From Pyrobaculum neutrophilum V24Sta (GTDB taxonomy: Archaea > Thermoproteota > Thermoprotei > Thermoproteales > Thermoproteaceae): DNA of 64,000 nucleotides. The stretch is taken from positions 1,290,618 through 1,354,617 of the forward strand of contig NC_010525.1 in NCBI RefSeq assembly GCF_000019805.1, in the 5' to 3' direction. The notes under the pieces are model-generated. The model did no database searches and was not told the DNA's origin. It saw nothing but the letters and a program-made list of their open reading frames with translations. Both the position numbers and the translations under genes were made by a program. Positions 1 through 9,069 of the stretch are shown here, in pieces. The first letter of the stretch is position 1, and each line of letters begins with the position of its first letter.

Positions 1-1656
1 ATAGTCGAGACAAACCAAACGCCTAGTGTGCCACGTGGGCTTGGGGTCCCCGTCTCCTCGGCCCTCCTCCTCAAGAGCTTTACAAACGTAGTGACCGAAG
101 ACGTCTCAAAGATAGACAGAGCGACAGCCGCCTCTCTCTTCGTGGTACTCCTCTACGTCATGGGCACACTCCTCACCCCAGCGCTGATAGTATCGACAGT
201 GGGGCTTACGTATCTGGCGGTCCTGGGCTTCTTCCACCAGATACACGACATCCAGGGGATCTACTACATCACCGTGTATATGGCGGCGCCCGTGGTCTTC
301 GCCATAGGCGTTGACTACATGCTACTGATGGCCAGCAGATATGCGGAGGAGCGCGCCCTGGGGAAGGAGAAGGACGAGGCCATAGTGGCTGTGAGGCGCT
401 ACGCCAACAGAGCCATAGCGGCTAGCGCCGCGGTGGTCGCCACATCTCTCGGCTCCTTCGCCCTATCTCGCCTGCCCTTTATGCAGACGATAGGGATAGG
501 GTACCTCATAACCACAGCCTTCGTCGTAGCGACCGTGTTTCTGATCCTCCCCGCCCTCCTCTACCTCCTCGGAGATAGGATATTCTGGCCTAAAAAGACC
601 GTTTCCCACGCCGGCAGATCGCGGATAATGGAGAGGGCCGTTGCGGCGGCCCTCAGAAGACCTCTCCTCGTGGCGGCTCTCGCGGCGTTTGCCACCGCCC
701 TCTCCGCCCTCTACTTGGCGACCAGCTTGAAAATAACGGCGAATCCGGTCGTGGCGATGCCGGAGACGGAGTACAAGAGGGCGCTTGAGATAGCCACCAC
801 CTACTTCCCCAACGTGACTGCAATATCAACTACGTACATAGCGATGAAGAGCCCCCCACCGCCGGGCCTACTACGGGAGGTGGAAAAGCTACCTCACTAC
901 GTTAACTACACGGTCGAGAAAAGGGGTGAGTGGTACATCGTGTCCATAAGGCTGTCTGTGGAGGATACGTCGGACGCCCTTCTGGAGATATACCACAGGC
1001 TTGACGAGCTTAGGCAGAGGTACGGCCCCTACTTGATAGGGGGCTCGGCCTCCTGGAAAAACGTGATCTTTAGCGAGATATACGTGAGGTTCTGGACCTT
1101 CCAGGTTTACGTCGTCGTCGCGGCCGCCTTCGTGGTTCTGGCGCTCCTCCTCAGGAGCTTCGTAATACCGCTACGCCTAATCGCTACGGTTCTGATGTCT
1201 ATCGCGTGGAGCCTAGCCGCGGAGGTGGCGCTGTTTCAAGACCTATTGGCGCAGCCCACCTATTGGCTTGTCCCCATCATACTCTTCTCCTTCCTAATGG
1301 CCGTGGGGACGGACTACGACATTTTCATAGTCACGAGGATAAGAGAGGAGCTGGAGCGGGGCTACGACGAGAGGGAGGCCATCCGGAGGGCCATAGTCAC
1401 CACGGGCCCCGTGGTCACCGGCGCCGCAATAATACTAGCCGCGGCCTTCTCCACACTAGCCCTCTCCCAGATACTGCTGTTGAGACAGGTGGGCTTCACC
1501 ATAGCGCTGGCCGCTCTGATAGACGCCTTCGTCGTTAGACCCCTGGTGGTGCCTGCGCTCATGGTGTTGGCCGGGAGGTACAACTGGCTCTGGGTGGGGG
1601 GTATCAGAACAGTGCCAATTAAAGGCCAGCCCCCCGCCGGCGTTCGGCAGCGCTGA
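1..1656 (+). CDS. MMPL/RND-family membrane exporter, 5' end outside the window
   Basis: The reading frame is open from base 1 with no stop, so the gene begins upstream; a GTG at 28 is only an internal start-like codon. About 550 residues are visible: roughly five hydrophobic segments, a soluble domain of about 130 residues (codons 240-355), then another membrane block. Both halves carry the acidic transmembrane motif of RND/MMPL proteins, GVDYMLLMASRY near residue 95 and GTDYDIFIVTRI near residue 428. Full MMPL proteins have twelve membrane helices in two repeats, so helix 1 and the first soluble domain are missing here. The family exports lipids or hydrophobic compounds using the proton gradient; the substrate cannot be told from sequence. 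Confidence 0.88.
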   Translation: MVETNQTPSVPRGLGVPVSSALLLKSFTNVVTEDVSKIDRATAASLFVVLLYVMGTLLTPALIVSTVGLTYLAVLGFFHQIHDIQGIYYITVYMAAPVVFAIGVDYMLLMASRYAEERALGKEKDEAIVAVRRYANRAIAASAAVVATSLGSFALSRLPFMQTIGIGYLITTAFVVATVFLILPALLYLLGDRIFWPKKTVSHAGRSRIMERAVAAALRRPLLVAALAAFATALSALYLATSLKITANPVVAMPETEYKRALEIATTYFPNVTAISTTYIAMKSPPPPGLLREVEKLPHYVNYTVEKRGEWYIVSIRLSVEDTSDALLEIYHRLDELRQRYGPYLIGGSASWKNVIFSEIYVRFWTFQVYVVVAAAFVVLALLLRSFVIPLRLIATVLMSIAWSLAAEVALFQDLLAQPTYWLVPIILFSFLMAVGTDYDIFIVTRIREELERGYDEREAIRRAIVTTGPVVTGAAIILAAAFSTLALSQILLLRQVGFTIALAALIDAFVVRPLVVPALMVLAGRYNWLWVGGIRTVPIKGQPPAGVRQR

Positions 1657-1698
1657 GGCGCATGTGCTATACATTTAACCCCGCCATATTCCCCCAAC

Positions 1699-1881
1699 GT
1701 GGAGGCCATATACGAGATACTGGCTCGCCTAGGGGGCGAGGCCGACTTGGATACTATAGTAGAGGAGGCTCTAAAAATAGGCATCCCGCCGCCGGTTGCC
1801 ACTAGGCTTCTGATGCGCCTGGTGGAGAAGGGCAGGGCGAGGGTGATCTGCGCCCCGTCTATCCGATACCGCGCCGTATGA
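1699..1881 (+). CDS. Small winged-helix-like protein
   Basis: A 60-residue GTG-started protein with an AT-rich box (catttaacc) about 23 bases upstream, fitting a leaderless start. The pattern of a first helix, a helix-turn-helix (LDTIVEEALKIGIPPPVATR) and a basic strand region resembles a minimal winged helix in which GIPPPVATRLLMRLVEKG would be the recognition portion. Its stop overlaps the ATG of the HAD-like gene, so the two are probably cotranslated. It could be a DNA-binding regulator or a degenerate domain. No family was recognised with certainty. Confidence 0.6.
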   Translation: MEAIYEILARLGGEADLDTIVEEALKIGIPPPVATRLLMRLVEKGRARVICAPSIRYRAV

Positions 1882-2489
1882 TCTTTATACTCAGCTTCTG
1901 GGGGCTCCTAGCCGAGAGAGTTGACTTCTGGGAGGTGTGGCGTAATGTGTTGGGCAGACGCGACCTCGTGGAGGAGGTCTCCTGGTTCGTGGAGGAGGTG
2001 AACGCGGCTGGGTACGAGGTGCCTCTCCAGGCCGTGGCCAGGCTTTTTGCGAAGAGGGCAGGCGGCGACCCGCGGGAGCTCGCCGGGCGGTTTGTGGAGG
2101 AGGTGTCTGCGCGCCTCGCCCCAAGGCCCTGCGCTGTAGATTTCCTCAGGTGGTTGAGGGGGAGGTGGAGGTTCGCGGTCCTCTCCAACACCCCCTGTAG
2201 ATGCTTCCCCCGGCTCTTCCTGGAGAGGTGGGGGGTGGAGGCGGATCTGGTGGCCACATCTGACGTCTTACTGCGGAGGAAGCCGTCGAAGGCGGTCTTT
2301 AGGTACGTTCTCGGCAGACTAGGCGTCGAGCCCCACGAGGCGGTGTACGTCGGAGACGGCGAAGAGGATCTCGGGGCGATGGGCCTAGGCCTTTTCACAA
2401 TCATGGTGGGGTCGAGGGGAGGCCATCTGGATTTTCCAACTCTGTGTGAGGCGTGGAGCTGGGTACGGGCCAACCTTGCAAAAAGCTAA
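1878..2489 (+). CDS. HAD-superfamily protein lacking the nucleophile Asp
   Basis: A 203-residue protein with HAD layout: an N-terminal strand, a helical cap (about residues 15-80), motif II VLSNTP near 102, the motif III lysine in LRRKPSK near 134, and motif IV VYVGDGEEDL near 158. Motif I normally reads DxDxT or D-x-x-G-T; here the first strand reads MIFILSFWGLL, so a serine stands where the nucleophilic aspartate belongs. The other motifs are intact. It may be an inactive or binding-only HAD protein. The ATG overlaps the stop of the small winged-helix gene, and the zinc-ribbon gene follows with its own TATA-like box. Confidence 0.75.
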   Translation: MIFILSFWGLLAERVDFWEVWRNVLGRRDLVEEVSWFVEEVNAAGYEVPLQAVARLFAKRAGGDPRELAGRFVEEVSARLAPRPCAVDFLRWLRGRWRFAVLSNTPCRCFPRLFLERWGVEADLVATSDVLLRRKPSKAVFRYVLGRLGVEPHEAVYVGDGEEDLGAMGLGLFTIMVGSRGGHLDFPTLCEAWSWVRANLAKS

Positions 2490-2513
2490 TATATGGATTA
2501 TGTGGACTGAGGC

Positions 2514-2735
2514 GTGATCACGTGTCCGCGCTGTGGACTGCGCGAGTGGGAGGCGTTGCCGGCTCCCTACACCTACCGCCACAAGGGGCCGGAGAACACG
2601 GTCATGATTGCGAGGTGTAAGAACTGCGGGCTGGTCTTCTACATCTTTAGAACCCCCCTGGAGACCTTCACGCTGGAGATGGAGAAGGCCGAGCGGAAAC
2701 ACGGCGCGATTCCCCATATAGACCTTGAGAAGTAG
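2514..2735 (+). CDS. Small zinc-ribbon protein
   Basis: 73 residues, GTG start. One zinc ribbon is plain: CPRCG at residue 4 and CKNCG near 35, with a hydrophobic strand after it. A TATA-like box (taatatatgg, 2486-2495) sits about 24 bases before the GTG. The stop lies two bases before the start of the PP-loop tRNA-modification gene, so the two are almost certainly in one transcript. Small zinc ribbons of this type often act in RNA or protein contacts; a role beside the thiolase is inference. Confidence 0.7.
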   Translation: MITCPRCGLREWEALPAPYTYRHKGPENTVMIARCKNCGLVFYIFRTPLETFTLEMEKAERKHGAIPHIDLEK

Positions 2736-2737
2736 CG

Positions 2738-3727
2738 GTGGCGCTCTGCGACCGTTGCGGCAAGAGGCAGGCGCAGTACTTCCGGGCCGCCAGCGGGGAG
2801 AAGCTCTGCCTCCGTTGCCTATTTGGCTCCATCGAGAGGAAGGTGCTAGACACGATCAGGAGACATAGGTTGATAGAGCCGGGAGACTACGTCGCGGTTG
2901 CGGTGTCGGGGGGTAAAGACAGCTTGGTCCTCCTCTATATGCTGGGCAGGTTCCTGCAACGCGGTTTGTTAAAAGACGTAAAGATGGAGGCCTTCACCAT
3001 CAACGAGGGGCATCCCTACAGTTGCTTCTACAGGATGGCTAAACGCGACTACGTGAGAGAGCTCGCAGGCAAACTCGGCATAGAGTACAACGTCTACAGC
3101 TTCAAGGACATCTTCGGAGTGACGGCGATGGAGCTCGCCGAAAACCTCTCGAAGAGGGGGCACGAGGTACATATGTGCACCATAGACGGCGTTTTACGAC
3201 GCCGTGTTATGAACATCATAGGGAGCAGAAGGGGGTGGACGAAGATAGCTACGGCGCATAACCTTGACGACGAGGCGCAGACGGTGCTTATGAACGTCCT
3301 AATGGGGAACCTCTCGCGCTTCCGCTGGTACGGCCGCCACGAGGACGCGGAGGAGAAAGACCTCATCCCCCGCATAAAGCCCCTTAAATACGTCAGAGAG
3401 GAGGAGGTGGCGATATACGCCTACTACCACGGGATACCGCTTATGGAGCTGGAGTGTCCATACGTGGTAGCGAACCCGAGGTACAACCTGAAGTTCCTCC
3501 TCGCAGACATGGAGAGGGAAATGCCGTCGGTTAAGTACAACCTCGTCTCCTTCGGGGAAAAACTCTCCAACGCCTTGAGGGAACCCCAGGGAGCCAAGTC
3601 CCTGAGGCGGTGTAAGTACTGCGGCGCCGTCTCTCCCAGGGATATATGCAGGGTGTGCGAGCTTTTTGAAAAAGCCGGCCTCCTAGACCCCTACCTCGCC
3701 AAGACCGGGGCTAGGCCTCCAACCTGA
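2738..3727 (+). CDS. tRNA 2-thiolation enzyme, TtuA/Ncs6 (NcsA) family
   Basis: 329 residues. The N-terminal zinc finger (CDRCG...CLRC), the PP-loop VSGGKDS near residue 58, the AHNLDDEAQT segment near 168, and the C-terminal zinc finger (CKYCG...CRVC) are the hallmarks of the TtuA/Ncs6/Ctu1 group, which adenylates U54 or U34 of tRNA and replaces oxygen with sulfur. Family members bind a [4Fe-4S] cluster through C-x-x-C plus a distal Cys. Here the distal Cys is present (LECPYV) but the pair reads CTID, so the second Cys is Asp. U54 or U34 as target is not settled by sequence. The 3' end overlaps the convergent ACT gene by 17 bases. Confidence 0.85.
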   Translation: MALCDRCGKRQAQYFRAASGEKLCLRCLFGSIERKVLDTIRRHRLIEPGDYVAVAVSGGKDSLVLLYMLGRFLQRGLLKDVKMEAFTINEGHPYSCFYRMAKRDYVRELAGKLGIEYNVYSFKDIFGVTAMELAENLSKRGHEVHMCTIDGVLRRRVMNIIGSRRGWTKIATAHNLDDEAQTVLMNVLMGNLSRFRWYGRHEDAEEKDLIPRIKPLKYVREEEVAIYAYYHGIPLMELECPYVVANPRYNLKFLLADMEREMPSVKYNLVSFGEKLSNALREPQGAKSLRRCKYCGAVSPRDICRVCELFEKAGLLDPYLAKTGARPPT

Positions 3728-4370
3728 GGCAGACGCCCCCGTCATCTACGATTCTTGCCTGGAGGCCCAGCTCCCTGAGGAAGGTCTCGAGGTACCTCCT
3801 GGCAAGCGGCTGCGCCAGGTTGCACAGCCTTGCGGTGAGCTTGCCGTTGGCTACCGCTGTGCTTTCTACCGAGGCGAACCCTCTAAGCTGTACCAAATAG
3901 AGGGCCTCCTCCAGCACAACCGCGTTGATAGATGCCACAAGCTCCTTCACCGCCTTGGCGTCTCTCTTCGCCATCTCTTCGGCGAGTCTCTGGGGGTCCT
4001 GGAGAAAAGCCGCAAGTTCTTTCTCCACCGCTATCGCGGGCTTGCCGTTTATCACGTGAATTATCCACCTCGGGACAAAGATCTGAGCTGCCGATATCCT
4101 GTGCCTCACCTTTTTCACGAAGGCAAACATCTGGAGTTGCTTCACGATCTCCTGGAGTTGCTCCTCCGAGACCACGGTGAGATCCGTGATAAAGTGGAGG
4201 TGCCTACGCGGCCCGTCTATAGCTATGTTTACAATATTCACATCGTGTTCGGCGAAGATGTTAGAGAGCGTTGCCAAGATGCCCGGCTGGTCGAAGTTGA
4301 GCTCGACCAGGAACTCCCCCAGCCTCCCGCCGGACCCATCAGCTATGAGGTAGATCTCACGGTTAAGCAT
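3711..4370 (-). CDS. ACT-domain protein
   Basis: 219 residues from an ATG. Residues 15-90 look like an ACT domain: FLVELNFDQPGILATLSNIF, then VNIVNIAIDG. ACT domains bind amino acids or other small ligands and regulate enzymes. The rest is mostly helical and ends in a short alpha/beta segment; I do not recognise it. No catalytic domain is attached, so it is probably a free-standing regulator or sensor. It diverges from valS, with an AT-rich box 25 bases upstream of its start. Confidence 0.7.
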   Translation of the reverse strand: MLNREIYLIADGSGGRLGEFLVELNFDQPGILATLSNIFAEHDVNIVNIAIDGPRRHLHFITDLTVVSEEQLQEIVKQLQMFAFVKKVRHRISAAQIFVPRWIIHVINGKPAIAVEKELAAFLQDPQRLAEEMAKRDAKAVKELVASINAVVLEEALYLVQLRGFASVESTAVANGKLTARLCNLAQPLARRYLETFLRELGLQARIVDDGGVCLRLEA

Positions 4371-4388
4371 TGGGACGCAACTTATACG

Positions 4389-4425
4389 ATATTTAAATTT
4401 TTGTTGCGCCTCAGAACTTAAAAAC
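4389..4425. promoter_or_regulatory. Divergent promoters for the ACT gene and valS
   Basis: Two AT boxes lie in the 73-base gap. The sequence gatatttaaatttt (4389-4402), read on the minus strand, is centred about 25 bases upstream of the ACT-gene ATG. The sequence cttaaaaac (4417-4425) is about 23 bases upstream of the valS GTG. The spacing suggests leaderless transcripts in both directions. Confidence 0.6.
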
Positions 4426-4443
4426 CCTTCTAACTACATCACC

Positions 4444-6843
4444 GTGTCGCATAAGCTTCCTACGAGGTGGGACATCAGGTGGGAGGAGGAACTCATAAAG
4501 ACTTGGGAGAGGGAGGGCAGGTTCAAGACCCGGATTTCGGGGGCCGGCCAAGTCTTCGTCATAGATACTCCGCCTCCCTACCTCTCCAGCAATAGGCCTC
4601 ACATAGGCCAGACGGCGTCTTACGCCCACTTCGACATGATAGCGAGGTTTCTCAGGATGCGCGGCGTCGACGTTGTCTTCCCGTTCTACCTAGACCGGAA
4701 CGGGCTCCCGATAGAGGTGCAGGTGGAGAAGAAGTACAACATAGTAGCCCACGAGGTGCCGCGGGAGAAGTTCCTGCAGCTGTGTAAAGAGGAGCTGGAC
4801 AAATACGAGGGAGAATTCGTCGCAACTCTCAGGAGGTGGGGCCTCTCCTTCGACTACTGGCCTCAGGGCACGGACAGCCCGGAGTATAGGCGGATGACCC
4901 AGAAGACCTTCGTCGAGCTCTGGCGCAAAGGCCTAATATACGAGGCTGAGAGGCCCACGCCCTGGTGCCCCCGTTGCCGCACGGCGCTCGCGGAGCCCGA
5001 GATTGAGTACAAGGAGGAGGAGACCAGCCTCAACTACATAAAGTTCAAAGTCCAGGAGACAGGCGAAGACATAATCATAGCAACGACGAGGCCTGAGCTT
5101 CTGCCAGCCACAGTTGCCGTCATATTCCATCCGGAGGACGAGCGGTACAAAAAGCTGGAGGGGAAACACGCCGTCGTGCCGCCCGAGGGCCAGGTGGTGC
5201 CCATACTCCCACACAGAGCTGCCAACCCGAAGTTCGGCACAGGTCTCGTGATGATATCCACCTTCGGAGACACGAGAGACCTCATGATCGTTAACGAGCT
5301 GAAGCTACCGACTAGGATCATAATAGACGAGGCGGGGCGTATCAAGACCGGCAGATACGCCGGCCTCACGGTTAGGGAGGCCAGGGCTAAGGTCATCGAA
5401 GACCTCAAGGCGGAGGGCCTCCTGGTGAAGCAGGAGAGGCTGACCCACAACGTGCCGGTCTGCTGGCGTTGCAAAACCCCCCTGGAGATAATCGTCACTA
5501 GGGAGCTCTTCGTTAAACAGGTGGAGTTTAAGGACAGGCTTGTGGAGTTGGCGCACAAGATGGAGTTCTACCCGCCCGAATACCGCCAGGTACTCATAGA
5601 CTGGATTAGGTCTCTGGAGTTGGACTGGCCTGTGTCCAGGCGCCGCTACTACGCCACAGAGGTCCCCATATGGTGGTGCGTTAAGCCAAACGGCGACCGC
5701 GTCCCGCTTGTGCCAAAGGGAGGCGAGTACTACGTGCCGTGGAGAGATGAGCCGCCTCCCGAGGTCAAGGAGGCGTGCAGAGACGGGAGGCTAGAGGGCG
5801 ACACGAGGGTGTTGGACACTTGGTTCGACTCGTCCATCTCCTGGATGTACGCCTCGGGGGCGACCAAGGACTTCAACGTCTTCCCGAGGGCGTACCCCCA
5901 CTCCATATTGAGACCCCAGGGCTACGACATAATTAGAACGTGGCTGTACTACGCCCTTCTTAGGGCCTACCTGCTGTTTGGAGATGTGCCCTTCCGACAC
6001 GTGAGGATTAACGGCATGGGGCTAGACGAGAAGGGCGAGGCGATGCATAAGTCGAAGGGCAACGTCATAGACTTGTTGTTGCCCGTTGAGAAATACGGCG
6101 CCGACCCCGTGAGGTTCTGGGCCGCCGCGGCGGGGAGGCTGGGAAGCGACTACCGCTACAACGAGAACATGATTAGGGAGGGGAAGGAGTTTGTGACCAA
6201 GGTCTGGAACATATCGCGGTTCGTCCTCTCCTTCCCAGAGCCTCAGTCCAAGCCGGCGTTGACGCCAGTGGACAAGGCGGTGTTGGCCCGGCTGTACGGA
6301 GTTGCCAAAAGGGCGATCTCCGCGTACAGCGAATTCGACGTTTACGAGCCGGCCCACGCCCTCTACAACTTCATATGGCACGAGTTCGCCGACCACTACA
6401 TAGAGCTGGTGAAGTCACGTGCCTACAACCGCGACGGCTCTTACACAAGGGATGAGCAAGACGCCGCGGTGTGGACCCTATACACGGTGCTGAAGTACAG
6501 TCTGAAGCTGTTGGCGCCAATCATGCCGTTTGTCACAGACAAGATCTGGCGTGAGGCCTTCGGGAGATCTATACACGACGAGAGGCTGGAGGACCCGCCG
6601 GAGGAGTGGAAAGAGGGCGACGAAAAGTTGTTTGAGCTCATCAAGAAGATAGATAGCGCGGTGTGGCGTTATAAAAACAGGAGGGGCATGAGCCTCGCGG
6701 ATCCGCTCGACTCGGTGCTCTACGTGCCAGACGCCGCGCTACAGGCCGCCAAGGATCTGAAACACATGCACAAGGTGAGGGAGGTGAGGGCGGGCCGCGG
6801 GGTTGAGCAGATCGACGACGAGGGCCTCGTCTGGCTAGGCTAG
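4444..6843 (+). CDS. valS: Valyl-tRNA synthetase
   Basis: 799 residues, GTG start. It is a class I synthetase: the HIGH motif appears as RPHIGQ near residue 55, with Gln in the last position, and the KMSKS motif as MHKSKGN near 537. The connective-polypeptide editing domain has TTRPELLPATVA near 216 and GTGLVMIST near 262; DTWFDSSISWM near 460 is typical of archaeal ValRS. The anticodon-binding domain follows from about 620. Length is typical for archaea. It charges tRNA-Val and hydrolyses Thr-tRNA-Val. The last nine bases overlap the convergent helicase gene. Confidence 0.95.
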   Translation: MSHKLPTRWDIRWEEELIKTWEREGRFKTRISGAGQVFVIDTPPPYLSSNRPHIGQTASYAHFDMIARFLRMRGVDVVFPFYLDRNGLPIEVQVEKKYNIVAHEVPREKFLQLCKEELDKYEGEFVATLRRWGLSFDYWPQGTDSPEYRRMTQKTFVELWRKGLIYEAERPTPWCPRCRTALAEPEIEYKEEETSLNYIKFKVQETGEDIIIATTRPELLPATVAVIFHPEDERYKKLEGKHAVVPPEGQVVPILPHRAANPKFGTGLVMISTFGDTRDLMIVNELKLPTRIIIDEAGRIKTGRYAGLTVREARAKVIEDLKAEGLLVKQERLTHNVPVCWRCKTPLEIIVTRELFVKQVEFKDRLVELAHKMEFYPPEYRQVLIDWIRSLELDWPVSRRRYYATEVPIWWCVKPNGDRVPLVPKGGEYYVPWRDEPPPEVKEACRDGRLEGDTRVLDTWFDSSISWMYASGATKDFNVFPRAYPHSILRPQGYDIIRTWLYYALLRAYLLFGDVPFRHVRINGMGLDEKGEAMHKSKGNVIDLLLPVEKYGADPVRFWAAAAGRLGSDYRYNENMIREGKEFVTKVWNISRFVLSFPEPQSKPALTPVDKAVLARLYGVAKRAISAYSEFDVYEPAHALYNFIWHEFADHYIELVKSRAYNRDGSYTRDEQDAAVWTLYTVLKYSLKLLAPIMPFVTDKIWREAFGRSIHDERLEDPPEEWKEGDEKLFELIKKIDSAVWRYKNRRGMSLADPLDSVLYVPDAALQAAKDLKHMHKVREVRAGRGVEQIDDEGLVWLG

Positions 6844-9069
6844 AGCACCCGCCTTGGGGATCTCCCTCACCGCGGGCGCCCCCGATCTGTTAAGCACCGC
6901 CTCTAGAACCCTGATCGCGTTTCTCCGCGACAGCATCTTGTTGTTGTTCCCGCAGTATGGCGAATAGACGCACTTGGGGCACCCGTCTAGGCAGTCGCAA
7001 CCCTTGACAATCTTAAGCGCGACCTCCGCGACACGCCTGAAGTTCTTCAGCAGGAGACGGGTGGTTCCGTTGCCTCCCACGTGTGAGTCGTATATCACAA
7101 TCACGCCGTCGGGGTAGCTGATGCCGCCTAGGTCGGTCTTTGAAGCGCCCACCGCGATCTCCGTGGCCGAGATCAACACGTGTTCTGTGGCGTGGTAGCC
7201 CTTCGCCCTCGCCTCCCAGTCTATCGTGTCGTCTGAGCTGAAGCGCACGTGGGGCATGTAGAAGACGGCGCCCTTGGTCTCGAACTCGTAAGAGAGAGGC
7301 TCTATGTTGTACTCGCCCAAGGTCTCCTCGGTCGTGAACCGCTTGAGGGCGTAGCCGTACACCGTTATCTTTATCTTGAGGCGGCCGAATTGATAAGGCA
7401 CGCCCTCTACAGCCCCCTCCTCGTATATTTCCACTACGTTTGGCTCCATGTCCTCCAGCGCTTGTGTTACCAGATCCTCGGCGTCTACCGGCTCGACCAC
7501 CGCCGTCCTCCTGGAGAGATCCAGAGATTTCGAGACGTAGGTCCTCCCCCCGTGCATATAAATCGCCTCTGGATGTAGCTCATACAGCGCCAGCGGTAGC
7601 TCCCTCTCGCCTATCACCCTCCCGTCCCCGGTCTTGATCTTAACCACGTGGGGCGACCCTCTGAGGCTCAGCGCCGACAGCGCCTCCCTCCCCCCAGGCG
7701 TGATCCTAAGGTAGCTCCCCACCCGCCTTAATAGACCTCTGCCTAAGAGCTCCTCAGCCAGCCTCTGTTCGAAATGCCCCAGCTCTCCCAACCTAAGCGG
7801 CATATCTGAGGCGGCTGCGAGCAGATGTAGAGCCGCCACGTCTTCGTTCTCCCTTTCGAATCCAAGCGGCTCAGGCGACCTGGAGAAAAACTCGTGTGGG
7901 TAGTTGCGGTAGTACTGGGAGATGGGGTCGTTGCCGAGGATCTGGATTATATAACCGGTTTGGCCCCTCCTGCCAACTCTGCCGACGCGTTGCAGATATC
8001 TGTTGTAGGAGGGCGGTATGGAGGCCAACACGGCGGCGTCCACATCGCCTATGTCTACCCCGAGCTCCAGCGTGGGAGTCGAAATCACCACGTTGACATC
8101 GCCTCTCTTGAAGGCCTCCTCAACTCCCCTCCTCTCCTCGGGGTCAAGCCCAGCTCTGTGGAGGGCCACCCTGTCCCCCCGGCCCCCCATCTTCAGAGCC
8201 CTGAATATCACCTCGCTGTATCTGTGGCTGTCGGTGAAAACGATGCATTTAAGCCCGCCCTCTATACACAATGAGGCGAGGCGCGCCGCCTCGGCCCACT
8301 TAGACCTAAACTTGGGCCTTACCAAGGCCTGTATAAGCCTACCCCTCCTCCCCAGGGGTCCCCACACGACGTTGATCCTGTCGCTGTCGAACAGCGTTTG
8401 GGCGAACTCGGCCGGGTTTCCAACCGTCGCGCTTGTGGCGATGAAGAGGGGTCTCGTGAACCGCCTCAGCCGCCTCAGCAGATAGTACATGTGTGAGCCG
8501 AATACCCCGCTGTAGACATGGAAGTCGTCTAACACGACGTATCTAAGCCGTTTGACGAGCTCTCTGAACTTAGCCACGTGCATAAGGGCGATGCTCACCA
8601 TGTCTGGGTTGCTTATTATTATGTGCGGCGGGGTCTCGTACATTATACGCCTCTCCCTCTGCGGCGTATCGCCGTCGTACACCATAACCCTTACCCCAAC
8701 TCTATCGCCAAATCTCCTAAACCTAGACAGCTGGTCTCTAGCCAGGGCTTTAGTTGGATACAGCACAAGCGCCGTCGGCCCCCTCGGCGACTCCAGCGCC
8801 GATTCAAGCAACGGCGCGAGAAACGCCTCGGTCTTGCCCATACCTGTCCCTGCGACGATGACGGTATCTCTGCCGCCTCTAATGCTCTGGATCGCGTCGT
8901 ATTGATGCCTAAAGAGCTGGGAGATGCCGGCGGCGGCGAAGGCGTCGGCCACAGGCGCCGCCAAGACCTGCGAGGGGGAACAACACGCCTCCACGGCCTC
9001 AGGCTCGTCGGTCTTGATGTAGACCACCTCCCTACCTCTATCGCTCAAGACCTCCTCCAGGAAATTCAC
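6835..9069 (-). CDS. MrfA/YprA-like superfamily 2 helicase with C-terminal cysteine cluster
   Basis: 744 residues, GTG start overlapping the stop of the MFS gene. Motif I is AGTGMGKTEAF near residue 73, motif II LDDFHVYSG near 182, motif III TSATVG near 214, and motif VI QRVGRVGRRG near 362. The C-terminal half has a DUF1998-type cysteine cluster (CDCLDGCPKCVYSPYCG, from about 695). That layout matches the MrfA/YprA (Hrq1-related) 3'-5' DNA helicases, which in bacteria act in repair of mitomycin damage. Motif II in the family is DExH; here the Glu is Asp (DDFH). A repair role is inferred from the family. Confidence 0.85.
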   Translation of the reverse strand: MNFLEEVLSDRGREVVYIKTDEPEAVEACCSPSQVLAAPVADAFAAAGISQLFRHQYDAIQSIRGGRDTVIVAGTGMGKTEAFLAPLLESALESPRGPTALVLYPTKALARDQLSRFRRFGDRVGVRVMVYDGDTPQRERRIMYETPPHIIISNPDMVSIALMHVAKFRELVKRLRYVVLDDFHVYSGVFGSHMYYLLRRLRRFTRPLFIATSATVGNPAEFAQTLFDSDRINVVWGPLGRRGRLIQALVRPKFRSKWAEAARLASLCIEGGLKCIVFTDSHRYSEVIFRALKMGGRGDRVALHRAGLDPEERRGVEEAFKRGDVNVVISTPTLELGVDIGDVDAAVLASIPPSYNRYLQRVGRVGRRGQTGYIIQILGNDPISQYYRNYPHEFFSRSPEPLGFERENEDVAALHLLAAASDMPLRLGELGHFEQRLAEELLGRGLLRRVGSYLRITPGGREALSALSLRGSPHVVKIKTGDGRVIGERELPLALYELHPEAIYMHGGRTYVSKSLDLSRRTAVVEPVDAEDLVTQALEDMEPNVVEIYEEGAVEGVPYQFGRLKIKITVYGYALKRFTTEETLGEYNIEPLSYEFETKGAVFYMPHVRFSSDDTIDWEARAKGYHATEHVLISATEIAVGASKTDLGGISYPDGVIVIYDSHVGGNGTTRLLLKNFRRVAEVALKIVKGCDCLDGCPKCVYSPYCGNNNKMLSRRNAIRVLEAVLNRSGAPAVREIPKAGALA

